Below, one piece after another: positions 14,525 to 21,060 of a stretch of 21,060 nucleotides of DNA. Position 1 is the first letter of the stretch. The number at the start of each line of letters is the position of its first letter. Both the position numbers and the translations under genes were made by a program. Below the pieces are notes generated by a model. The model was not told the origin of the DNA, did no database searches, and worked only from the letters and a program-made list of their open reading frames with translations. Origin of the DNA: an uncultured Clostridium sp. (GTDB lineage Bacteria > Bacillota > Clostridia > Lachnospirales > Lachnospiraceae); NCBI GenBank assembly GCA_900555045.1, contig USJW01000087.1, positions 1-21,060 on the forward strand, given 5' to 3'.

Positions 14525-15744
14525 AGGAACACCTCCTGTTTCACGCAGGCGTCCGTGGCGGGAAACAGCTCGCCAAAGCCCTTGTCCTTTATCACCGTCA
14601 CCATGGTCCGCTCGTCCAGAAACGCCAGACTCATCTGAATCCGTGTGGTCCTGGGCGGCCGCTTTGGAAAGCCGGTCAGCGGAATCCGCACCAGCTTCTT
14701 TTTCTTGGCGTCCAGGGGTGTGATGGTGAACTCCAACTCCTCCTGGTCGTCCAGAATGAAGTCCATGGTGCTCTTGGACTCGTACCAGTTGTCCCCGTAG
14801 GAGGCAAGCACCAGCCAGCCCTCCTTCTGTCCCCTGGTCACACGCATGGACACCTCCGACTTGAGCCGGCCCTCACAGATAAAGATGTACGGGTAGGACG
14901 TGGCCGCCTGCATGCAGTCCGCGCCCTTGTAGGCTGCGCCCCTGGAGAAGAGCACCGGCTCGGCGAACACCTTGCGCCGGTGGCAGGCCAGCTTCATAAA
15001 CTCCGCCGCCCAGTCCTGGCGGTCAAAGCCCTTTCCGGTCAGAAAGATGGAGGAGAACAGCTTCTTGGACAGCAGCCGCTCCCCGCAGGAGCAGAGAATC
15101 CGGTCCGCCAGCCTGCTGCCGGAGGGCGAATCCAGGATGTCCAGGTTGAACGCCTCCTCCATGTCCTCGCTGTCCGCCTGGACCATGTTGCGGCGCAGGC
15201 CCCGCTGCACCTTCATCTCATAGTAGCACAGGCGCTGGTTGGACAAGTCAAACAGACCCACCTGGTTGGTCCAAAGGTCCTTCTTCTGGCTCAGCACATA
15301 GTACACGAAGCTCTCCATGTGGCTGATCACGTGCACCTGCTCCCTGGGAAGCCCCAGAAAGTCGGCACAGTAGATCAGCGTGTCCGTCATCTTGGCATCC
15401 ACCTTCTGCAGGGAGATCACCAGCTGAGCCACCCGCTCCTCCCCGAACTCCCGCTTGGGGTACTCCAGCATTTTTTGGACAAACAGGTTTAACAGCTCCC
15501 GGCCCGTATAGCGGATCCCGCCGATGGTGGAGGTTCCGTCCTTGCGGACCATCTTTAGCAGCTTGTCCACAATCACCCCCTCGCCAACCAGGGTGCAGGC
15601 GTACGCCTCCTCCCCGGCCAGCCAGACCTCCTCCTCCTTCTTCCGGCATATCACCGTCGGAATGGTCCACGACTTTTCTCTATCATAACAGCTGATCCTG
15701 GTGTAATCGTCGTTCAGGTCCAGCCCAATCACAAGCCCGTCCAT
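14521..15744 (-). CDS. Compact Hsp70/actin-fold ATPase-like protein (DUF5716-like)
   Basis: The 407-residue protein follows the Hsp70 order in a shortened form. GLDLNDDYTRIS (7-18) takes the place of the phosphate-1 loop. REQVHVISHMESFVYYVLS (134-152) resembles the Hsp70 connecting segment. VGLFDLSNQRLCYYE (162-176) resembles phosphate-2, IFLTGKGF (233-240) the adenosine loop, and FSRGAAYKGA (266-275) the end of the ATPase domain. Residues about 285-400 are beta-rich and recall the Hsp70 peptide-binding half (RIPLTGFPKRP, then TRIQMSLAFLD). No helical lid is present. The loops lack the usual Gly-Thr-Thr and Gly-Gly-Gly-Thr residues, so ATP hydrolysis is uncertain. The DUF5716 name is from memory of annotations in this family. 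It lies between the DUF5717-like gene (27 bases) and the TPR gene (overlap). Confidence 0.82.
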   Translation of the reverse strand: MDGLVIGLDLNDDYTRISCYDREKSWTIPTVICRKKEEEVWLAGEEAYACTLVGEGVIVDKLLKMVRKDGTSTIGGIRYTGRELLNLFVQKMLEYPKREFGEERVAQLVISLQKVDAKMTDTLIYCADFLGLPREQVHVISHMESFVYYVLSQKKDLWTNQVGLFDLSNQRLCYYEMKVQRGLRRNMVQADSEDMEEAFNLDILDSPSGSRLADRILCSCGERLLSKKLFSSIFLTGKGFDRQDWAAEFMKLACHRRKVFAEPVLFSRGAAYKGADCMQAATSYPYIFICEGRLKSEVSMRVTRGQKEGWLVLASYGDNWYESKSTMDFILDDQEELEFTITPLDAKKKKLVRIPLTGFPKRPPRTTRIQMSLAFLDERTMVTVIKDKGFGELFPATDACVKQEVFL

Positions 15745-15771
15745 AGACAGCCCCTTTCCTCACAATCATCC

Positions 15772-18700
15772 TCATAAAATCGGAAACAGCTCTGAGAGCA
15801 CCGCAGCCTTCTTTAAGTAGTTTTCCATGGCCTTCTTTACGGCCTCCTCGTCCTTTCGGCTCTGGGCTGCTCCCATCTCATTCAACAGGGCAAAGCGGCT
15901 GTTTTCCTTGCCGTCCAGCTTGTGGTCACAGGTCGCCTTGCCTGCGGCCGCCAGGACGCGCTTGCCCTCCTTGTAGTCGTAGATCTGATATTCCATGGAC
16001 TCGCCCTCAAACAGAATCTTCTGCTTGACGTAGATTCCCTGGTAAACCCGGCGCATCTCCTCGCTGTGGAACTGCTCCTCATCCGGCAGGATGCGCACTA
16101 AAAGCTCCGGCCTGGCGTCGCGCCTTCCGATGTACTCCACCATGGCCTTGTCCATGATGTCCTCGGGCACGGCCATGTGCTTTGAGAGCTCCCTCGTGTA
16201 GGGGAACACCAGCCCCTCGGAGATCAGAAGCCCGCCGATCATCCGGCAGAGCCGCGCCTGCTCCTCGTCCAGCTTTTCACAGCCCGCGTAGTAGTAGGTC
16301 AGAGCCAGGAGGTAGATGGTGGGAACCCGGTCCTTCTCGATGCTCTGGTTCACCGCGCTCTCCAGGTACGCGAACACCCGGCTGTCCACCTTTTTGCGCT
16401 CCAGGAAGTACTCCACGCTCTTCTCGGTAAAGTACGCCTTCACCACGCTCTCGCGGGTCTTCTTGCGGCTCATGTAGAGCTGGAACACGGAATCGATCTG
16501 CTCGGTGTTCCCGGTGAACATCATCTGGGCCAGGAGCCGCTCCTCCAGGTCGTAGGTCTCCACGTGCTCCTCCACGCCCCTGATCAGCACCTCATACATC
16601 TGGGAGACCGTGCCGTTATAGTGCTCGCAGAGGTAGTCCAGAATCACGCTGTCGTACCTGCCCTCCCGGAACACCCCGTAGGACAGCTCTAACAGGATCT
16701 CGTCCTGGTCAAACAGGCTCTGTAAGATCATCTTGGCGCACAGCTTCATCCTGCGGCCCACGCTGATATACTCGCTGCCGTAGGTTCTCACCATCTCGTA
16801 CGCCTCGCGGTAGTAGTTCTGGCTGATCAGCGTCTCACAGATCTTCTGGCGCTGCCTCGGCTCCAGCCCCTCCTTCTCCATCTGCACCAGGTAGGCGCAG
16901 TCGAAGGCTGAGCTGCCCTGTCCGTCCTCGTCCTCCGCCTTGCGGCAGTAGTAGTCCGTCACCTGCTTGGACAATCTGCGCGCGAACACCGGGTTTAGGT
17001 CCATCTCCTCCATGATCTGTTCCACAAACCCAGCCTGTTCATCGTCCTCGATTCCTGCCTCCAGAATCCGCTGACACTCCTGGAGACGCAGCATATTGTG
17101 CTCGGGGTACACCTCGTAGCACTTCTTTAAGAGCTCCGGCTTATCCATCACCGGTACTTTCCAATATTTTACATCTATATAGCGGTTGCCGAAGGCGTCC
17201 TGGAACAGGAGCACAATGTTGTCCGAGAAAATCGGCACATACGCCACCTGGTCCTCCAGCAGATACGCCTGGTCCTCGTTCAGCTCCTCATAGCGGACGA
17301 TCACGTACTTCATCCGGCTGTCCCGGCATTTGATCCGGTAGGAGCGCAGGATTCCCGGAAGCACCCGGGCCACCCGCCGATCGATCATGTCCTTGTAGAT
17401 CATGTGGTCGTAGATCACAGCCAGGCGGCTGTCGATCCGGGACTTAAACAGCTGCTCCATGGCAAACTGCTCCATGTGGCGGGTATAGGTCTTGTACAGC
17501 TCCGTGGACGGGTTCATGTACATCAGGATGTTCCTGTACAGGACCTTCCGGCTGTGCTCGTCCAGGTCCTTCTCGTAGGAGAAATACAGCAGCACTTCCT
17601 TTGGCAGAAGATGCCCGTAATCCCCCGGCAGGGAGTACAGGAAGTACTCGTAGAGCCGCGTCAGGTTCACGCCGCTCTCCAGCGCCAGCTTGTACCACTG
17701 GAAGGCCCCGGCCCCCCTGCGGTTTCCCTTGATCAGGATGCTGCACACTGCCTCCAGCACCTCCATCCTGGGATACAGCTCGTAGAGCCGCGTCATCAGG
17801 CGCTCGTACATTCTGCGGTAGTGCCGGATGGACAGGGCCAGCCTGGCCGCCTTCCCGGCCATCTCCAAGCTCACCATGCCCTTGCGCGCGCCTAAGTACA
17901 GCACCTGGATCTCAAAATCGCCCAGCCCGGCAAGCAGATCCAGGTGGTCCGCCAGAAGCCGGCAGGCCGCCGCATACAGAAACGGGCTCCTGCAGCCCTC
18001 CTGGTGCATGGACTTCATCCGCAGGTACAGCTCCAACGGGTTCTGCTTTAAGGTGGGATCCAGCTTCAGGAGCAGGAAAAACAGGTACTCTCTCCCGGCG
18101 CCATCCTCCTCTAAGTACTTGCCGATCAGCCGGATGAGCGCCTCGCGCTGGGAATCCGAGGGAGAGACGCAGTATTTTAAGTACTGGTAGAAACAATAGT
18201 TCTCCACCTGCCGCTCCCGCTGGTCCAACACATGGTCTCTGCACTCCTCCAGGACCGACGCGACCGCATCCTTCTTTCCGCCAAGGCAGAACAGCTCCGC
18301 CTGAAGAAGGCGCACCAGGTCGTCCTCCCGGTATGTCTCATGAAGCCGCTCCACCTCCGCCGCCATCTGGTTGCGGATGAGCGCGGGCTCATAGATTCCG
18401 GTCTCATAGTCTAAGCGCAGGGAGAGATAGCGCAGCAGGCTGTCCTTGTCCATGCGCTTGTCCGCCTCCGGGTCCCGGTGGGTGATGTCCACCGTGTCGT
18501 CCCCCTCCGCCTCGATGGGGATGGTGAAGGTCTCCTTTAGGGAGATAATCCGGATCCGGCCGAAATTCCTTCCGCGGTGCAGAAACTGCGGCAGGATGCG
18601 GTACGCCACGCTGCAGCGCCCCGCCGTGAAATCCTGGTCCGTGATCTGTCTCGTCTCCAGCTGGATAAAGGGCTCGTCCGCCTCCAAATCGGCCGACACA

Positions 18701-19365
18701 TAGCCCCAGCCGTTGACGCGGATCTCAATTTTATCTTCAACCGGATCCAGGGGATTCTCGTAAACCCGGCCCTCCGTGTCCACGGAGAGCTCCACCGGCT
18801 CCTTGACCCCCAGGGCCACCAGAAATTCCTCCAGCAGATTGCGGCGCCCCGGGCGCCCCTTTAAGCCGTCGTACAGCGTGCGGCAGCGGGCGTCCTGCAT
18901 GAACGGCGCCTCCACAAAATCCTGGTACTCAAACAGCTGAAGAGCCCGGTCCAAATCCCGCTTGGCAAGCTTACCGAAGTCGTCCGGCGCAGCCAATGCG
19001 TCCAGTGTCTCCCCCGCACTCCCCGCCTGAATGCGCAAAGAATAAGGAATCTCTTTTTCACCACCGTTGGTGACCAGATAAAAAGATCCCTTGATTTCTT
19101 CCCCATGTTCACAATATTTACTGTTGACTTCGTACACAATCCGGTTGCGCAATCCGCCGAAGGCGCTGTTTGCCACCGTGACCCGCGGATTGCCGGAGTA
19201 GACCAGGCCTTTGATGTGCAGGCCGTTTCCACTGGTCACCATGATCTCGCCCCTGGCTGTCGTCCCGGAGGGCACGCTCCCCTCCACCGCAGCCGGAGTG
19301 ATCACCAGCTTTGGCACTTCGCTGTCAATGATTCCCTTGGCAAGCCGGTTTATCCGTTCTCTCAT
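15772..19365 (-). CDS. Very large beta-sandwich plus helical-repeat protein (DUF5717-like)
   Basis: This 1197-residue cytoplasmic protein has no signal peptide or membrane segment. Residues about 15-115 look like an Ig-like beta sandwich (GEEIKGSFYLVTNGGEKEIP is the clearest stretch), and residues about 205-295 like a second one (IEIRVNGWGYVSADLEADEP). Residues about 300-1090 are almost wholly helical with TPR/solenoid-like pairs. The C-terminus has a small beta part (KQKILFEGESMEYQIYDYKE) and a final helix. I relate it to DUF5717, which I recall next to DUF5716 in Lachnospiraceae. It is the first gene of its operon, with an ATG preceded by AGGTGG. It could be a scaffold or client-holding partner of the Hsp70-like protein; no function is known to me. 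Confidence 0.85.
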   Translation of the reverse strand: MRERINRLAKGIIDSEVPKLVITPAAVEGSVPSGTTARGEIMVTSGNGLHIKGLVYSGNPRVTVANSAFGGLRNRIVYEVNSKYCEHGEEIKGSFYLVTNGGEKEIPYSLRIQAGSAGETLDALAAPDDFGKLAKRDLDRALQLFEYQDFVEAPFMQDARCRTLYDGLKGRPGRRNLLEEFLVALGVKEPVELSVDTEGRVYENPLDPVEDKIEIRVNGWGYVSADLEADEPFIQLETRQITDQDFTAGRCSVAYRILPQFLHRGRNFGRIRIISLKETFTIPIEAEGDDTVDITHRDPEADKRMDKDSLLRYLSLRLDYETGIYEPALIRNQMAAEVERLHETYREDDLVRLLQAELFCLGGKKDAVASVLEECRDHVLDQRERQVENYCFYQYLKYCVSPSDSQREALIRLIGKYLEEDGAGREYLFFLLLKLDPTLKQNPLELYLRMKSMHQEGCRSPFLYAAACRLLADHLDLLAGLGDFEIQVLYLGARKGMVSLEMAGKAARLALSIRHYRRMYERLMTRLYELYPRMEVLEAVCSILIKGNRRGAGAFQWYKLALESGVNLTRLYEYFLYSLPGDYGHLLPKEVLLYFSYEKDLDEHSRKVLYRNILMYMNPSTELYKTYTRHMEQFAMEQLFKSRIDSRLAVIYDHMIYKDMIDRRVARVLPGILRSYRIKCRDSRMKYVIVRYEELNEDQAYLLEDQVAYVPIFSDNIVLLFQDAFGNRYIDVKYWKVPVMDKPELLKKCYEVYPEHNMLRLQECQRILEAGIEDDEQAGFVEQIMEEMDLNPVFARRLSKQVTDYYCRKAEDEDGQGSSAFDCAYLVQMEKEGLEPRQRQKICETLISQNYYREAYEMVRTYGSEYISVGRRMKLCAKMILQSLFDQDEILLELSYGVFREGRYDSVILDYLCEHYNGTVSQMYEVLIRGVEEHVETYDLEERLLAQMMFTGNTEQIDSVFQLYMSRKKTRESVVKAYFTEKSVEYFLERKKVDSRVFAYLESAVNQSIEKDRVPTIYLLALTYYYAGCEKLDEEQARLCRMIGGLLISEGLVFPYTRELSKHMAVPEDIMDKAMVEYIGRRDARPELLVRILPDEEQFHSEEMRRVYQGIYVKQKILFEGESMEYQIYDYKEGKRVLAAAGKATCDHKLDGKENSRFALLNEMGAAQSRKDEEAVKKAMENYLKKAAVLSELFPIL

Positions 19366-19393
19366 AGTACCACCTGTATCTTTATCCTTCGCT

Positions 19394-19407
19394 CATAATG
19401 TATTATG
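19394..19407. promoter_or_regulatory. Palindrome CATAAT-GT-ATTATG overlapping the DUF5717 operon promoter
   Basis: A perfect 6-2-6 inverted repeat covers the predicted start point and part of the -10 box of the minus-strand operon. It sits in the divergent gap next to the gene of a winged-helix protein, so it is a candidate operator for that protein. In AT-rich sequence such a repeat can occur by chance. Confidence 0.4.
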
Positions 19408-19413
19408 ATACCA
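19405..19413 (-). promoter_or_regulatory. Extended -10 promoter of the DUF5717-DUF5716-TPR-ybaK operon
   Basis: On the minus strand TGG-TATCAT (19405-19413) is an extended -10 element. The -35 region at 17 bp spacing (TTTTAA) is poor; a TTGACT at 19433-19438 is too far, at 22 bp. The start codon lies 39 bases downstream. This promoter overlaps the upstream part of the divergent promoter at 19423-19451. Confidence 0.5.
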
Positions 19414-19422
19414 CATTTCATC

Positions 19423-19451
19423 TTGAATTAAAAGTCAAAAGTTGATATGAT
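19423..19451 (+). promoter_or_regulatory. Sigma-A promoter of the DUF4364 gene
   Basis: TTGAAT (19423-19428) and TATGAT (19446-19451) are separated by 17 bp, a good sigma-A promoter. The predicted start near 19458 leaves a leader of about 39 bases to the ATG at 19497. Confidence 0.8.
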
Positions 19452-19496
19452 AAAGGAAAATGGCAGAAACCAAAATAATGACGGAGCGTGTGCGAT

Positions 19497-20015
19497 ATGC
19501 TGAATGAACCTATGACCCTATACAAATTGATGAATCTGTATATGTTAAAACAGGTGAACTTTCCGCTGACCAATGCCCAGCTGACCAACTTCTTTACTGA
19601 GCACGAGTACACCACCTACTTCACGCTCCAGCAGGCCTTAAACGAGTTGGAGGACGCCGGACTGATCCACAAGGAGCCCAGCCACAACAGTACCCGCTAC
19701 GAGATCACCCGCGAGGGCGAGGAGACGTTAAACTTTTTTGGAAAGAATATTTCCCCTGCCATTGTAAACGATATGGACCAATACCTGCGCGAGAACAAGT
19801 TCCGCCTCCGTGAGGAGGTCGGGACCACGGCGGACTACTACAAGGCCACCGGCCAGGACTACATCGTGCACTGCGAGGTGCGTGAGGGTAAGACGGTCCT
19901 CATCCGCCTGGACCTGGCGCTCCCTGACAAGGAGCAGGCCGAGACCATGTGCAACAACTGGAAGGAAAAGAGCCAGGAAATTTATTCCTTTGCGATGAAA
20001 ACACTGTTATCATAA
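19497..20015 (+). CDS. DUF4364-family winged-helix protein, probable transcriptional regulator
   Basis: This is the only plus-strand gene. From the ATG at 19497-19499 it has 172 residues; GGAG lies 10 bases upstream. A GTG three codons earlier has no room for a ribosome site. Residues about 5-75 look like a winged helix with a PadR/MarR flavour (LYKLMNLYMLKQVNFPLTNA, TLQQALNELEDAGLIHKEPS, RYEITREGEETLNFF). The C-terminal part is mixed alpha/beta (YIVHCEVREGKTVLIRLDLA) and may form a dimer or ligand domain. I recall the family as DUF4364, common in Lachnospiraceae. Being divergent from the DUF5717 operon with overlapping promoters, it may control that operon. Confidence 0.87.
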   Translation: MLNEPMTLYKLMNLYMLKQVNFPLTNAQLTNFFTEHEYTTYFTLQQALNELEDAGLIHKEPSHNSTRYEITREGEETLNFFGKNISPAIVNDMDQYLRENKFRLREEVGTTADYYKATGQDYIVHCEVREGKTVLIRLDLALPDKEQAETMCNNWKEKSQEIYSFAMKTLLS

Positions 20016-20025
20016 AAACGGCTGA

Positions 20026-20060
20026 GGGCAGGTGCTGGAAAACAGGCATCTGCCCTGTTT
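20026..20060 (+). terminator. Hairpin terminator after the DUF4364 gene
   Basis: GGGCAGGTGC (20026-20035) pairs with GCATCTGCCC (20046-20055) with one G-U pair and a 10-nt loop, followed by TGTTT. The T-run is weak. It begins 10 bases past the stop codon. Confidence 0.65.
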
Positions 20061-20180
20061 GCCTGATGCAATGGGTTTGACGGACAGACCTCCCCGCCTG
20101 CGCATGCTTCATTTGTCAGACTCTCAAATCAGATTGGAATTAAGTGAGACAAAAGATAACTCAGAATGTTCTTAGAATCC

Positions 20181-20211
20181 GCCGCCGGCACAGAAACCGG
20201 CGGTGTTTTTT
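20181..20211 (+). terminator. Strong second terminator facing the convergent nuclease gene
   Basis: CCGCCGG (20182-20188) pairs with CCGGCGG (20197-20203) around an 8-nt loop, and six T follow (20206-20211). It acts on plus-strand transcripts and ends 9 bases before the stop of the minus-strand nuclease gene, so it probably prevents read-through from DUF4364 into antisense of that gene. The 120 bases between the two hairpins hold no gene that I can support. Confidence 0.82.
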
Positions 20212-20220
20212 GCCCTGGAT

Positions 20221-21030
20221 TCAGGCTTCCATGTGATATTTGTGATACATTTGCTGAAGGAACTGCGGATCCCTGCGAAGCTGTGGGATCTTGTCCGCCT
20301 CTCCCCCGGCCTCCATCAGATCCATCAGATGAAACAGCCGGCCGCGCTCTTCCTCGCGGCCTTCCCTCCGCTCATCATTTAGCATCTCGCTGAACAGCAT
20401 ATAACTCACCTCCATTGAGCGATCCCGCTTGATATCCGTTATCCTGGTTTCGATTCTGCGAATTAACGGGTCGTCGTCGCCGTCCAGAGCGGCGAGGCTC
20501 CCCTCCACGTACCGAAGGAAGCGAACCAGCTCCGGCGGCTCCTCCTCCGCATTTTTGCCCTTTGTGTTCAAAAATATCCGGTGGGCGCCGTCGCCCAGCG
20601 CCTCCCCCGTCTCCCTGCAAATCGTTTCGCAGGTATAGCGGTAGCGCTCTCCCCCGAAGGGATCGTAGGTGCAGATAAAGATGATGAAGCTCTGGGGCAG
20701 CACATTAAAGTCCTCCCCCGGCCTGAGAACCGCCATATCCATCTGCCCCTGATAGGCCCTGCTGCGCTTTGGAAGGTTGTGCTTGTCCGTGGTCTGCATC
20801 TCTACGTCGTACACGGTCCCCTTCTCGTCGTCGGCGTAGACGTCCAGGCGCACGCCCCGGTAATCGGAGTTGACGAGGAGCGTGGTCTCCGGCCGGACCC
20901 GGACCTGCCTGATCGGCAGCTCCAAAATCCGCTCTAAAACCAGCCGACACAGCTCCTCGTCCTCCATCGCCGCCGCAAACATAAACGCATCCGAAAATTT
21001 TAATTCGCTGAATGTCTTTTTCTTTCCCAT
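20221..21030 (-). CDS. Rpn/PDDEXK_2-family nuclease (recombination-promoting nuclease / transposase-like)
   Basis: This 269-residue protein has the layout of the PD-(D/E)XK family transposases (Rpn, PDDEXK_2): an N-terminal start of the type FSDAFMFAAAMEDEELCRLV, then the nuclease core RLDVYADD (Asp63) and YDVEMQ (Glu77, Gln79), which gives the D...ExQ form usual for this group, then QGQMDMAVLRPGEDF. The C-terminal third is charged and helical (NDERREGREEERGR), as in relatives. Escherichia coli Rpn proteins cut DNA and promote RecA-independent recombination, and some are linked to phage defence. I see no inverted repeats or target duplication beside it, so there is no sign that it is part of a mobile element. 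The ATG is 30 bases from the window end, with a weak AAGGCAGGG site. Confidence 0.85.
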   Translation of the reverse strand: MGKKKTFSELKFSDAFMFAAAMEDEELCRLVLERILELPIRQVRVRPETTLLVNSDYRGVRLDVYADDEKGTVYDVEMQTTDKHNLPKRSRAYQGQMDMAVLRPGEDFNVLPQSFIIFICTYDPFGGERYRYTCETICRETGEALGDGAHRIFLNTKGKNAEEEPPELVRFLRYVEGSLAALDGDDDPLIRRIETRITDIKRDRSMEVSYMLFSEMLNDERREGREEERGRLFHLMDLMEAGGEADKIPQLRRDPQFLQQMYHKYHMEA

Positions 21031-21060
21031 AACCCTGCCTTTCCGCTCAGGCAGATCCGG

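Noticed and set aside
20056..20211. Small RNA gene between the two plus-strand hairpins
   Set aside because: No convincing promoter is seen; the best pair (TTGGAA, 17 bp, TAACTC) is weak and would give a transcript of only about 45 bases.
20221..21030. Insertion sequence carrying a transposase
   Set aside because: The protein is called transposase in some databases, but no terminal inverted repeats or target duplication are visible in the window.

Overview
The window is a chromosomal stretch of a GC-rich, endospore-forming, Gram-positive anaerobe, most likely a member of the Lachnospiraceae (Clostridia). Three things point there: the spoIIA and spoVA sporulation genes, a T-box leader in front of a tRNA synthetase gene, and a set of proteins that I associate with that family (DUF5716, DUF5717 and DUF4364). 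All genes lie on the minus strand except one winged-helix regulator gene near the right end. The window therefore reads in biological order from right to left. I see no tRNA, rRNA, CRISPR array, insertion sequence or prophage.

Right end (about 19.4-21.06 kb): an Rpn/PDDEXK_2-type nuclease gene (minus) converges on a DUF4364 winged-helix regulator gene (plus). The regulator's promoter lies back to back with the promoter of a large minus-strand operon. That operon (13.2-19.4 kb) encodes a 1197-residue beta-sandwich plus helical-repeat protein (DUF5717-like), a compact Hsp70/actin-fold ATPase (DUF5716-like), a TPR protein and a YbaK-type tRNA-editing enzyme. The first three have no characterised function known to me and look like a scaffold/chaperone-type machine. 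They are the best candidate in the window for an undescribed system.

Middle (7.97-13.2 kb): valS sits behind a complete T-box leader with a sigma-A promoter, a probable GUG valine specifier, the conserved T-box sequence and a terminator. Downstream, with no visible terminator between them, follow a winged-helix/BTAD (SARP-like) regulator that ends in what looks like a degenerate GGDEF domain, and an EamA/DMT transporter. Then comes folC with its own sigma-A promoter, a 47-residue protein gene and a membrane TPR protein gene, closed by a strong hairpin terminator.

Left part (1.4-4.9 kb): the forespore cluster spoIIAA-spoIIAB-sigF is followed by a close match to a sigma-G promoter, an unrecognised 72-residue membrane protein gene, and spoVAA-spoVAB-spoVAC. 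A terminator follows spoVAC, so spoVAD and spoVAE are not in this operon. The sigma-F switch is thus placed directly upstream of part of the dipicolinic-acid channel, with a second late-forespore promoter between them. The left end holds an AraC-family regulator gene with two AraC-type DNA-binding domains in tandem, its own sigma-A promoter and a terminator.
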